The position numbers were made by a program, and so were the translations under genes. 64,000 bases of DNA, taken from contig NC_019876.2 in assembly GCF_002234675.1 (NCBI RefSeq), positions 25,268,250 to 25,332,249 on the forward strand. The letters are read 5' to 3'. Source of the stretch: Oryzias latipes (taxonomy: Eukaryota > Chordata > Actinopteri > Beloniformes > Adrianichthyidae). This document shows, piece after piece, positions 10,008-20,176 of the stretch (the first letter of the stretch is position 1; every line of letters begins with the position of its first letter). The notes under the pieces are model-generated. The model made no database searches. It was given only the letters and a program-made list of their open reading frames with translations, and was not told the origin of the DNA.

Positions 10008-10804
10008 TAGGGATGGCCAGCTTGACACGGCGCTTCGGCGCGCGGTTCACCTTCATGAAACAGAGTGTTTCGGCACAATGTTTAGGGGCGTGTGTCAACT
10101 AGCGCAGATCACGTGGTTGATGACGTATGATGCGCCAAATGCTTCGCTTGGTCGAACCACGCTTCAGATGTCACTTGCGTTTCGAACAGTTGGCCGCACT
10201 ATTCTCTAGAAATGCGAAATGAATCCTGAACGTTTCCCGACCAGTTCCATTGTTTCGCTTGTATTGGAATCAGCGTTAGTTCATTGCACTTTACCATGGC
10301 TCCTAGTAAAAAACGTTCTGTGGCTCAGCATCATTTCAACTTGAAGAACGTTGAAAAAAAGAACATTGCAATGTATCTACAATGGCATGTCACTTGCCAT
10401 GTCAGTACAGATAGCCCAGTGGAATAGTCAGTACTACGTACATCTAGAGGTCCTAGGTTCGAGCCTAGCCTTATACCTTTATTTTTTGCATTTATTTTTT
10501 TCTTAAAGTGATCTGTATTTTGCTGTGTCTAGCACTTCTCACAGAAAACATCATGTTGTATTGTTTTTATATGTTTTTTTTTGATAATCATTAACAACAT
10601 TGTTCTGTTTTAATTTTTTTCATCATCATTTCCACATTGAAGTGTTACAAGGAGCTTTCTTGAAACATATGTCAATATATGTCCAGTCCGCCACCAGATG
10701 CCGCTGTTCTGTGTGGTTTCGAAGCCCTGAATGGGTAGTTCATTTTTCCGGCACAATTACAAGAACCCCAATGAGGCTTCATGGGGCTTCTGTTCCCATC
10801 CCTA
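10008..10804 (+). mobile_element. non-autonomous hAT-like element
   Basis: The outer ends are short inverted repeats TAGGGATGG and CCATCCCTA. Inside, ATG at 10296 starts a short frame, MAPSKKRSVAQHHFNLKN, similar to the start of BED-finger hAT transposases, which soon ends. No clear 8-bp target duplication is visible, so the termini are less certain than for the hAT element at 15430-16617. Confidence 0.5.
10405..10482 (+). repeat. tRNA-like (pol III box) sequence, degenerate
   Basis: ATAGCCCAGTGG resembles an A box, and GGTTCGAGCC about 40 bases later matches a B box. Acceptor-stem pairing is not convincing and the T-arm would have a six-base loop, so it is not a normal tRNA gene. It is followed by T-rich sequence. 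A SINE head or tRNA relic carried in the hAT derivative is the best reading. Confidence 0.3.
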
Positions 10805-11832
10805 CTGTGGCATATTGACTAGTTATTTTGCAAATAACACTAAAGTCTGATTTTATTGTAAGGCAGTGAATGTTACACTGTTAAAGATAAGCATGCGCTG
10901 CATCCTGGTTGTAAAAGAGTTGTAACAATGGCGGAATAAAGAGCCAACCTAAAGTAACGTCTCTTCATTGAAGACACTATCCCTACTTTCTTAGGTAATC
11001 AAAAAAAATCCATATAAAACAGCAGAGGGGTACTTAGCTCGAAGGGGGGCGGGTCACAACCACACCCCTCTGCGTTCCAACCCCGCTATCCCCTCTGAAC
11101 TCTGTCTGGCTCTCGGCTCAGCTGCTCCTCCAGTGCTAGTCAGCGCTCATCTATCCTCATGGCAGGGCGTCTCCCTCAAGATGTCTTCCGGCGCCACTTC
11201 ACCCGGAGATGCTTCACTCCGAGCGTATTTCTTCCGCTGTCTGCCCCGCACTGCTCCGGTGGCTCCTCTCGTTCACACAATCAACAATTGGAAGAAGCAC
11301 CCCCGCCATCTTCTCACTTCAAAACTGCTCCTCTTGCATTCCTGCTGATCCTTAAATCCAGTCTCTTATCAGCATGCCCCCAGCACACACATCTAATTCT
11401 AGCAGCATGAGCTGCTGCCTTCAGGGACCCTCCGGATTTCACAAAGATTAAAAACAGTTTACTCTGTTACACGTGTGCACGCTGAAGACATAAAGGCCCT
11501 CTCAATAGATCACTGAATTCATGATCCACCATGGAAAGTGAAGGAGAGAGGAAACTCGTGGCATATTTTTCAGAAGCGGCGTTGGAAGTCTGAATGATTT
11601 CATAGAAAGAATTCAAGCCTGTCTTTGCTAAGAAAAGCAACACTGATGCATCACTCAGGAAAGAGGGTCAGCTTGACAAAAACTAACTGGAATAGTAAAT
11701 GCTGTCTTCCTAAAGATCATTCAAAATTTAATTCTGGAATAAAGAACAAGCGATTAAGGACATTAAAATGATGCCTATTCAATCACCATTCTATAACTAA
11801 TCAAACGTGACTTTATTTCCTGCCACCAATTA
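10805..11832. other. unassigned non-coding stretch
   Basis: It includes a GC-richer part at about 11040-11300 with short frames that look random. No terminal repeats, splice-bounded exons or recognised element were seen. Confidence 0.35.
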
Positions 11833-11837
11833 TCCAT

Positions 11838-12533
11838 TGTCATGGTTTGGGTTTCTTTCTATTGGTTTTTGCTTTCCATCCTGTTTCTGTCATTTTTCTT
11901 GTTTTATTTTGAAAGGTTTCCTGTTTTGGCATGTTCTTGAGTTTTACTTCCCTAGTTCTAATCTCTTCTAATCATGTTCACCTGTGTCTTGTCAGTCCTG
12001 TTTGTTTTTAAGTCTTGTCTCTGCGTTCCTCTTGTGCTGGTCCATTAACATCTCTTCCATGTCTGTCTCCCACGGTTAGTTATTTTTTTTTTTTTACCCT
12101 GCTTTTTGTTAGTTTAATAAACCCCTTGCCCTGAAACCGTGTGCCTCTGTTTCTCCAATTTGGGTCCTTTATGCTCACTAACCCTCCTTACCTGACAGAC
12201 TGGACTAGCCATACTTCTTCCTGGACCCAGCAGAGCGGGACATGCAGTTACTGGAGGCCTACTGCCTAGAAGCAGAGCGGACCAGGGCATCCTTGGATTT
12301 TGACCTACTCCAGTTCTGCACTCCTGCTATGGAGGGGAGCCGTCTTGCCATGGGGGGGGTCATCATCGCCGCCATCCCCTTCAACGTCCCATTCCTGTTC
12401 CGGAGGTGGTCCAGGACACACCACAGCCTGTTCCAGTAGTGGTCCTGGATGCACCCCGACCCATCCCTGCTCCCAGGGGGGTGCTGGCATGCTCACATGC
12501 AACTTCATGCTTACTAGCCCTTCCTACCTGACA
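11838..12533 (+). mobile_element. deleted LTR retrotransposon with intact target duplication
   Basis: A 360-bp LTR (11838-12197) begins TGTCATGG and ends CCTGACA, with the inverted ends TGTCA/TGACA. It holds an AATAAA-like signal (TTTAATAAACC) near 12113. A short internal part encodes AERDMQLLEAYCLEAERTRA. A remnant of the second LTR (about 12500-12533, TGCTTACTAGCCC..CCTGACA) closes the element. The 5-bp repeat TCCAT lies on both sides (11833-11837, 12534-12538). It was therefore a complete insertion that lost most of its interior and 3' LTR. The superfamily is probably gypsy, by inference. Confidence 0.8.
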
Positions 12534-12571
12534 TCCATGAGGTAAAGTCATGTTATAAATTGACTTGAAAA

Positions 12572-12653
12572 TACAGTACTGACCAAATGTTTGGACACAC
12601 TTTCTCATTGAAATGAATGGGAAGGTGTGTCCAAAAGTTTGGTCTGTACTGTA
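12572..12653. mobile_element. Tc1/mariner MITE, 82-bp hairpin
   Basis: The two halves are near-perfect inverted repeats (TACAGTACTGACCAAATG / GTTTGGTCTGTACTGTA, with GTTTGGACACAC paired to GTGTGTCCAAAAG). Ends are TA, as expected for Tc1/mariner insertion. There is no coding capacity. Confidence 0.85.
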
Positions 12654-12727
12654 TTTTGTGTTCTAGTTAATGCTAATGTGTGCTTTAAAAAGGCAGGGGG
12701 AGCAAAACTAATCTAGTTTAACTTTGA

Positions 12728-12853
12728 CCAGCGACTCCGCCCCTTCATGTCCGTTTGCTGCTGGAGGATGTTGCTCCAGGTCTGAGAGAGCATGAAGGCC
12801 CCCTCATCCGGGTTCATGGAGGTGTGGTCTCGCTTTTGGATCTCCACTGCCAG
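12728..12853 (-). other. unassigned exon-like open stretch
   Basis: On the minus strand 42 codons are open with ordinary amino-acid composition (LAVEIQKRDHTSMNPDE, AFMLSQTWSNILQQQ). Possible splice sites at the ends are weak. The pattern is loosely reminiscent of FCH/F-BAR proteins, but I cannot assign it. It may be a relic exon or chance. Confidence 0.2.
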
Positions 12854-12942
12854 GTGACTCCGCCTCAGTCACAACCTGCTGTTTTTAAATGCGTCATATC
12901 ACATCACTACCACCTGATGACAACTCTGACGAAACAATAATA

Positions 12943-13025
12943 CAGTACACATACAATATATACAATATATAACAAAAAATGTGAAACTACTGAAAATGTA
13001 TCTTATTGTAGGTATTTCAAAGTAA
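12943..13025 (+). mobile_element. Tc1-like left-end fragment abutting satellite
   Basis: ATACAGTACACATAC, ATAACAAAAAATGTGAAAC and TATTTCAAAGTAACC align with the Tc1 fragment at 4499-4693 (ATAACAAAAGAGTGTGAAAC, GTTCTTCATAGTAGCC). As there, the Tc1 part ends at the same place and the satellite follows directly. Confidence 0.5.
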
Positions 13026-13620
13026 CCGTTTTCAATTTAAAAATAAAAAAAGTAAACTTTCAACCAACAAAAATTTCCAAATAAAAACAAGTGCTTCAGA
13101 AAAAAGTAACCTTTGACCTTATAGAAATGTAAAAATAAAACATTTGCTTGAGAAAGAGTGACTTTGCCATAACAAAAACTTGAAAATCTAATTAAGTCTT
13201 CTTCCACTTTCAGCTTCTCCCATCAGGGGTCGCCACAGCGAACAAGTCGCATGGGAAATTTGTTTTACGCCGGATGCCCTTCCTGACGCAACCTTTTCAA
13301 ACCGGGCTTGGAACCGGCACAGAGGTAGAGAAGGGAACAGGGAGCAGCCCGGAGTCGAACCCTGGTTTCACGGACAGAAGGCGCAGCAAACCAGCAGGAG
13401 CTAAACCGGCTCCTGAAAATCTAATTAAGTACTTTAGAAAAAGAGTGACCTTTGACCTATCATCAATTTAAAAGTAAAAACAAATTCTACAGAAAAAAGT
13501 AACCATTTACCTAACAAAAAAAAAAACAAAAAACAAGTGACCTTTGACCCAACCAAAACTTGAAAACAAAAACAAGTGCTTCAAAAAAAAGAGTGACCTT
13601 TGACTTAATAAAAAAAAGTG
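13026..13620. repeat. satellite array with DR1 motifs, about 55-bp units
   Basis: Units have the form GTGACCTTTGACC(T/C), then ATCATCAATTT or AACCAAAACTT, an A-rich tract, and AAGTGCTTCAGAA. Exact TGACCTTTGACCT is at 13446-13458, TGACCTTTGACCC at 13538-13550 and TGACCTTTGACTT at 13594-13606; others are diverged. A SINE interrupts the array at 13198-13413. The block continues beyond several later insertions at 22905-23440. Confidence 0.85.
13198..13413 (-). mobile_element. tRNA-derived SINE with 17-bp target duplication
   Basis: The 17-bp repeat TGAAAATCTAATTAAGT flanks it exactly (13181-13197, 13414-13430). On the minus strand the head reads GCCGGTTTAGCTCCTGC (A-box-like) and GGTTCGACTCC (B box). 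The body contains GCGTCAGGAAGGGCATCCGG and CGCTGTGGCGACCCCTGATG, and the tail is AGTGGAAGAAGA. This is a LINE-mobilised SINE of a common fish family. A partial second copy lies at 58195-58290. Confidence 0.85.
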
Positions 13621-13860
13621 AATATTTTTCCCCCCGAATTTTATTGAATGTATTAATTCAATACACAACAATGCAAAACAGCAACAAGGAATGAACAAGC
13701 CAGGGGGTTATTGTTACATTTTACACAAATATATTGAACCTGATGCACAGATCAAATGTTTTAATGGCTTATTGGCAGATTTTCTCATGGTGTTCATGTA
13801 TTGTTTGAGCTCATTGATAAAGATAGAAAAATTAGTGGTATGATTTGCAAAAAAAAAGTG
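13621..13860 (-). mobile_element. L1/Tx1 3' UTR fragment
   Basis: On the minus strand the segment contains TAACCCCCTGGCTTGTTCATT and ends with CAATAAAATTC and a G/A tail. The first block matches the 3' UTR of the L1 at the right edge (TTTAACCCCCTGGCTTATTT at about 63980). It is thus the 3' end of the same family, inserted in the A-rich part of the satellite. It has a polyadenylation hexamer and no ORF. Confidence 0.65.
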
Positions 13861-13879
13861 CATAAGAAAAAAAAAGTGA

Positions 13880-14330
13880 CCTGTTAACAAAAAGGCGAGA
13901 CTGACCCAGATGCTGGAACCTGGAAGGAAAACACAAGGTAGGTAAATTTTAATGTAATGCTGAATGGCTTGGAATCTTGAATTGGCTGAGGCTGAAGAGC
14001 AGCGGGTGAAGTTTCTGGAGGCAGCTCATGACGGTTGTGGCTCGTGACGTGGCTGGAGGTCAGAGATGGCTCGAAACGTGGCTGGGGGCTCTTGGTGTTC
14101 AGTAATGTTCTGTGGCTCTGGTTATCCGATGACTCAGGTGTCCACTCGTGGTCAGAATGTCCTGAAGGCGAGGCAATACAAAAGTTAGACTGTGAGCATG
14201 AAAACTTTGGCAAAACTTAGTTGACAAGAGACCAGGTTATGCACCATCAGGGGCAACGAACTGGCGATGAACGCTGGTTGAGGATCTCCTTAAGTAGGCC
14301 AGGTGGGTGATAGAAATAGGTGAGTGGACA
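13880..14330 (+). repeat. VNTR-bearing dispersed family, flank portion
   Basis: GTGGCTCGTGACGTGGCTGG-type degenerate 18-mers (about 14000-14100) are followed by GACCAGGTTATGCACCATCA and GGCAACGAACTGGCGATGAA. The same tail occurs at 29045-29100 (GGTAATGCACCATAGAGGGG, CAACGAACTGGCCACGAA), after 18-mers there. It belongs to the family expanded at 39.3-43.7 kb. Open frames through it are not considered genes. Confidence 0.6.
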
Positions 14331-14335
14331 CAGCT

Positions 14336-15413
14336 GGGGGGTATTCCAGAAAGCAGGTTATGCTAGCTCCCAAGGTAAGTTTGAGAATAAGGAAGTTGAT
14401 AAACTCAGCCTTCGGTTCCAGAAATGGAAGTATGTTTCAGGATATGTCAAGTTGCCATAGTAACTCATGTTTTGAACATAACTTGGTCTGGAGCAGGTTT
14501 AGTTGAAAGTTAGTTTGTTTTCAGAGAGGTGAAGCAGCATGACGTGTCCATTTGAAGGTGATTTAGTGGACGAAGAAGCTCAGATAATATTTTTTCCCCC
14601 GTGAGAGGGTGATAAGACCACATATGGATGTTGGAAAAATAAACTTTTTTACTTTGATCTAACTTAATTATTTGCTTCAGTTAAGATAAATATTTTTTTT
14701 ATTAAATCAGTTTTAAAATAACACGTAGTTTTTAGACAGTTATTTTACTTTCGTTCAAATTAATTCAATTAAGTAGGTGTAACATTGGTGCTGCTGTTAG
14801 CTCGGCTCCGCAAGGGATTGTGGGATACCATTCCCTTTGCCTGTCTGGACGGATTTGGGTTTAAGTGTGGGTTTTTGACCAAATGTGTTTAGTTGTTTAG
14901 CTGTTTTACTGTGTTTTGCGGAGTTATTTTGTCCTACTATGCTTACGTCTCTGCACCATGAGTGAGAGTAAAGGAGAGGATGAGTTTAGATAGCACCCCT
15001 ACCACATAGTGGTGTAATGACAATGACGGAAAATTCTTCAATCAATTTATGCACTCCACACATTTTTTCCCCGTCCTTCTTCTTATTATAAAAATGAGCA
15101 TATCTGCCGGCTCAAACTTAGACATATGAGAGTTCAAGAAATATAATCAATTAAGATGGAAAAAATATTAATATAAAATATAGATAAATACGTAAATTTT
15201 AGTTGTATAAACAACTTTTGAGTTTTGTAGATGTAAGAAATTGAGTTGAATAAAATTAACTCAATCATCTCTCTCTCTCTCTCTCACTCTCGAAGTTACC
15301 AAGTTGAGCGTAAATGGGCTAACTCATATCCAGGCCTTTTGGAACCGAAATACCCCGATTAAACAAGTTCAGGCGGATTTCAGCCAGAGTTCAGGCTTCC
15401 TGGAATACCCCCC
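14336..15413. mobile_element. non-autonomous TIR DNA transposon (PIF/Harbinger- or ISL2EU-like)
   Basis: The ends are GGGGGGTATTCCAGAAAGC at the left and its inverse with one mismatch (GCTTCCTGGAATACCCCCC) at the right, about 1.08 kb apart. The interior is non-coding, with a (CT)n run near 15270. The superfamily is inferred from the TTCCAG ends only. The target duplication is ambiguous because of the G/C runs. Confidence 0.65.
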
Positions 15414-15429
15414 TGGGATACATGAGGAG

Positions 15430-16617
15430 TAGGGGTGTGTATTGGCAAGAGTTTGGCGATACGATACGTATCCTGATATTTTACCAAAACACATTTTGTT
15501 TCTTTTTTTCTTTAAATATGACTTTAAAAAAAGCTCTACCTGAATTTTAATGTCTTCCACTGTAATAAAATTGTCAAATTCAGTTTAATGATCACAATGT
15601 TAAGCACTGCAACTGTATCTCATATATAAGTTGCGTTTACCAAAGAAAATTCAAAGTGCTTTTATTTTGATAAGTTAAAATATAGAAAGGGAACAGCCGA
15701 CATTGTCTGATTTCCACAACAAAGTATTTTTCATTATAAGAAAAACAAAGAATGAATGTGCCTTAATAAATACATTTCTATTAGGGAAATAAAATGCTGT
15801 TTAATTTCAACATTGCTTAATGTAGCTTCTCCAGTACTTTTAAACGGTTCAGGAGCCTGAATGGTGCTAAAAAAATAAAGGGTGGGGTGTGGGGGACACA
15901 CTAATTCTTTCCAGAAACAATAAAGTGTGATGAGGCAGCAGGACAGAACGAAGGAAAGTTGCTTTAATTTGAAAAAGAAGGTGCTTTGTTTACATATCAG
16001 TCTGCTCTGCCTCTGCTGCAACTTTGCAGCCACACTTCTCACACACGGAAGTAAACTAACGCTCCTCGCCATGATGTAGGCCTTTTCTCAGAGTGTTGTA
16101 CACGTCCCTCTGATCCATCAGGTCGCTAAACTTGAATCTATTGCTGGAAGGTTCTGCAGAACTTTAGCCCACTTTGCTGATAGCATTTAGCCAATGCTAA
16201 GCGCATTAGCCTATTAGCCGCTGCCATGCTTCACTAGTATTTATCTGAGCTGCTAAAAAGCACCACAATCCTCGTTTTTATATGTTACTGGCAGCAACAT
16301 GGCTCAGAGTTTCTGTTTGGTATCCATCCCAATTAAAAAAAAGTAGTTCATGTCTCATAACAACAGAACAAGCTGCCTCTGGCTGCAGTCATCCTGTTGT
16401 CTTGTGTGCAGTAGAGCTGCTCAAAGAGGCTCTGTGTTCTCTGCTGCCAACTAGCAGTCGGAGGGTGAAGTGGACAACAAGAGTCAGACGCTGAAGGACA
16501 CTCAGAAATATTTAAATAAATATTGATCTGGCAGCATTTTGAATCGATACAAGTATTGCCAAATGAACTATCGTGATATTTTACAGAATCGATTTTTTTT
16601 TTTTTCTTACACCCCTA
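15430..16617. mobile_element. non-autonomous hAT element with 8-bp target duplication
   Basis: The termini are TAGGGGTGT and ACACCCCTA. Flanks are ATGAGGAG (15422-15429) and ATCAGGAG (16618-16625), an 8-bp duplication with one mismatch. Just inside lie GGCGATACGATACGTATC on the left and AATCGATACAAGTATTGCC on the right, as in common fish elements. No transposase is left. Confidence 0.8.
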
Positions 16618-16726
16618 ATCAGGAGCCAAGCAGAGAGGGGAGGTGGAGGAGAGCTAACAGAGGCACCATGACATGAACTTCATAAATACAATAAAAGATT
16701 TTGATTCTTATTCTGATTTCTAGCCT

Positions 16727-17483
16727 TGTAACACTCTACAGTTCATTTAGAGTCTTAAGATTATTGTCGTGGGTTGACTATGGAACACAAATGAACAAAT
16801 GAACAACCAATTAAATCAAGATTTGTTCTTTAACCATCATAATTTCATTGAACCCAGTCACACTCCATGAATCGCGCTCCCGATTACATTATAGGTCCGT
16901 GCACGCGTTTACGATGATTCCCTATTGTCCGTCTAGCGACTCCCACCTTTGTGCGCGTAAGCGCTCCAACGTAAACAATTCCTCCCAAAGTCAAAAGAAA
17001 CAGAAAAACTGAAATGATCTCACCCCGTCCTTCGGGTTAACGTCAGGGAGTCTCATTTTTCTCATGGTCACTTTCCAGCCACGTCCTTCCCCAAAAGAAA
17101 TTAATAATAATCCCCGCGGGAGAAGTTGGAAAGGTCCGCGCCAGATCCTCCTCTGTGACTCCCGATGGTCGGTTTCCGGGGTATTCCGTGCGTGCTTGCT
17201 GTTGGAAGGGCCCTCTTAGTCTCCCTTTCCGTCTTGTCAGAGTTTGAACTCTCCTTAGGCTTTTAGCCCACCTTGTCTGTCCCTTTTTAACCCGGAAGCC
17301 ATGCCATGTGTTAACGCACCCATGCTGATCGCATCAGCTGTGAGGAGTGACGTCAGCGGCATCCCCGGTACACAAATACCCAAAATACACACATTCACTA
17401 AAATAAAAGGAAAACATAGGACCTCTTCACCTCATAGGGTGTAAAATACAGAAAACATGATACATTTATGTGGCTTTGTCACA
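16727..17483 (-). repeat. gypsy 3' LTR
   Basis: It starts TGTAACACTC and ends GTCACA as read on plus. It is 757 bp, equal in length to the copy at 22108-22864. A C-rich run at about 17488-17497 (purine on the coding strand) is the polypurine tract beside it. Confidence 0.92.
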
Positions 17484-17509
17484 TAATCCCCCCCTCCAGC
17501 CGTAGGCTT

Positions 17510-18400
17510 CTAAGGACTTAACCCATGATGGGTCTTTAAATTAACCACATGGACGGTATCTTCCTTCTGTGGGTCACCCCAACCAACCCTGTAATTAACA
17601 GGCCCTAATCTTTGTATTACTTTTGCTGGCCCTTCCCATCTAGGCGCAAGCTTTGCTGTGAACTTATCAGTGGCTTTGGAAAGTGGATGTGTTCGGACCC
17701 AGACTAGGTTACCCGGGAGAAAGTGCGCATCTTTCCTCCGTTGGTTATAGTACCTAGCTTGTCTAGCCTGATGCAACCCCACTCTCCGTTTGACCTCCTC
17801 TGCCATTTTACGTTGCCGCTCTACCAGGTTGTACGACCCCAACTGTTCAGGTGATGGAGGTTTGTGAATTAACCGCTGCAGTGGGCCAAGTATGTTTCGT
17901 CCTAAGGCTAACTCTGCAGGGGTTTTCCCTGTTGTTTCCTGTTGAGCGGTGTTTATGGCAAAGCGGAACTCAGGGATCCATTGGTCCCAGGTGTTGTGTT
18001 TCTGGCCGATAAAGGAGGAAATCATGGTCTTTATGGTTCGGTTGGAACGTTCTGTCAGATTTGTTTGAGGATGGTAGCTGGTGGTTAATTTCGGTACGAC
18101 TCCCCAGTTGTTACAGAGTTCGTTCAACAGATGACTGGTAAATTGAGGACCCCTGTCCGACACCAAGTATTTTGGTACCCCCCAACGAGTAAATATTTCT
18201 TCCCGTAGGACTTTTACAACCCGGGGTGTTTTGCCATCTTTGAGGGGAAACATTTCCACCCATTTTGTATAATAGTCAACGACCACTACAAGAACGGTGT
18301 TCGATTTCTTGCTCCTTGGGAAAGGTCCCATGATATCAATTCCCAACATCTCTCCCGGCAGAGACACAGAGGTGTTTTGTAATAAACCTGATGGTTTTCA
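17510..18400 (-). pseudogene. gypsy integrase core and C-terminal domain
   Basis: The frame begins just after an in-frame TGA (18400-18398) that separates it from the integrase zinc region; both are in the same frame. Catalytic core segments are GIDIMGPFPRSKK (first Asp), SDRGPQFTSHLLNEL (second Asp), and TNLTERSNRTIKTM (Glu). The C-terminal part has PGNLVWVRTHPL and RWEGPAKVIQRLGPVNYRV, the GPY/F-type module. Integrase inserts the cDNA into the host genome. There is no chromodomain. Confidence 0.85.
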
Positions 18401-19330
18401 GTTATCTGCTTTGGTTCTTTGACACACCTCACAGTTTTTTGTATGATCCCATACATCTTTACGCACATTAGGCCACCAGGCTACCTCCAAGACCCGCAAC
18501 AATGTTTTTAGTTGTCCCAGATGTCCTCCTAGAGGGTTATCGTGGAAATATTTCAGGAAATCTGAGATTAGCAACTTAGGAACCACTAACTGGAATTTTG
18601 TTCCTTGGTCTCTCAGAGGAACCCGACGATACACGACCCCTTGATGTTTAATAAAACTGATACGATCGGCAGGAGGGTTCCCTAACTGAGACTGACATAG
18701 CTCGTTCACTGTTGAGTCCTTGGCCTGGGCCTCGGCTATGTCTGCTAAGGTTGTTGGTAAGTCGGTGGAACTCTTCCTAGTGATCTTTAAACATGGAGCA
18801 GACCTGTTTTCATAATGTTCACAGGTCTGTGGTAGGTTGTTAGAACCCGTGGTTCCCACCTCTGGTTCCCAAACCCTTGATAATGCGTCAGGAACCTGAT
18901 TGAGACATCCCTTCCTGTAGAGCACTTTAAAGTTGAACTGCTGTAAACGTAAGGTCCAGCGCGTCAACCGGGAAGATGACTTTGGACAATTGAATGCCCA
19001 TGATAATGCTGCATAGTCTGTATAAATGAGAAACTCCTGACCTTCTAGGTAGTGTCGCCATTTCTCCACTGCCCAAACTACAGCCAAGCACTCCTTCTCG
19101 GTGGTGGAATAGTTCTTTTCTGGCCCATTAAGCAGTCTGGAAGCATAAGCGATGACTCCCTCACCTTTTCCAGTTTCTTGGGTCAGAACTGCTCCGAGAC
19201 CCAACTCACTAGCATCTGTGTGAACTTGGAAAGGAAGCACTGGGTTAGGTTGAATTAATACAGGAGGGCTTTTTAAAGCTTTTTTCAACATATCCATCCT
19301 GACCTGGCATTCCTCAGTCCATCTCCACTC
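18398..19330 (-). pseudogene. gypsy RNase H and integrase zinc domain
   Basis: RNase H is shown by [35 protein letters not shown], and [12 protein letters not shown]. The integrase HHCC region is shown by [13 protein letters not shown] and [11 protein letters not shown]. The frame ends at a TGA where the integrase core should continue. It follows the RT in a different frame, so a T/A-run indel near 19340 has split pol. Confidence 0.85.
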
Positions 19331-20087
19331 AACCCCTTTTTTTTTTTAAATTATGCAAAGGAGCGGCTATATCTGCAAAGTGGGGTATGAACTTGTGGTT
19401 CCATCCAACTAAACCTAAGAATCGTTGGAGGGATTTTAGGTCTTTGGGAGCAGGGAAATTGCTTACTGCTTGGGTCTTGTCTGGGTCAATCTCCACACCT
19501 TTCTCTGACACAAGGTGACCCAGAAACCTTAACTGCCTTTTAAAAAAATGGCACTTCTTCATATTCAAATTAAGATTGGCAGCCTGCAGCTTTTGAAATA
19601 CAGTGGCCAAATCTTTCTGATGGTCTGCTTTTGTCTTTGAATACACAATGATGTCGTCAATGTATACAAAACATATCCGTCCTCTCAATTGTCCTAAAAC
19701 TTTCTCCATCAACCGTTGAAATGTTGCTGCTGCGTTCCGCAATCCGAAAGGCATGCATTTGAATTGGAAAAGTCCCAGGTGTGTTGTAAAAGCAGTGACT
19801 GGTTTACTACGTTCGTTCATCTCTACCTGCCAATAACCTGCCTGAAGGTCTAAGGAGCTAAACCAGGAGGCGCCTTCCAGTGACTCCAAGATGTCATGAA
19901 CAAGTGGCATAGGATATGCGTCAGGCAGGGTCTTGGCATTGATCTTCCTGTAATCCACACAAAACCGATAGGATCCATCAGGCTTGTTCACTAGGACTAC
20001 AGGAGATGACCAGGCCGACTGCGATGGCTCTATGATGTTTTCTTGCAGCATTTTTTCTACATGTTCCTCAATCACTTTCTTCTTCAA
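19329..20087 (-). pseudogene. gypsy reverse transcriptase
   Basis: It contains [46 protein letters not shown] and the catalytic block [13 protein letters not shown] motifs are intact. The frame is closed upstream by a one-base shift near 20090 and downstream by a shift in the A-run near 19340. Confidence 0.88.
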
Positions 20088-20176
20088 AGGGGAATTCTGT
20101 AAGCTCTACTTCTGACTGGTACATCATCCTTTAAGAAAATATTGTGTTTCTCCACATTGGTCTTCCCTAAAACCCC

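Noticed and set aside
10405..10482. A functional tRNA gene
   Set aside because: Acceptor stem does not pair and the T-loop would be six bases.
11133..11410. Two overlapping plus-strand frames of 71-83 codons
   Set aside because: No recognisable motif, no splice sites of note, and low support as a gene; left as unassigned sequence.
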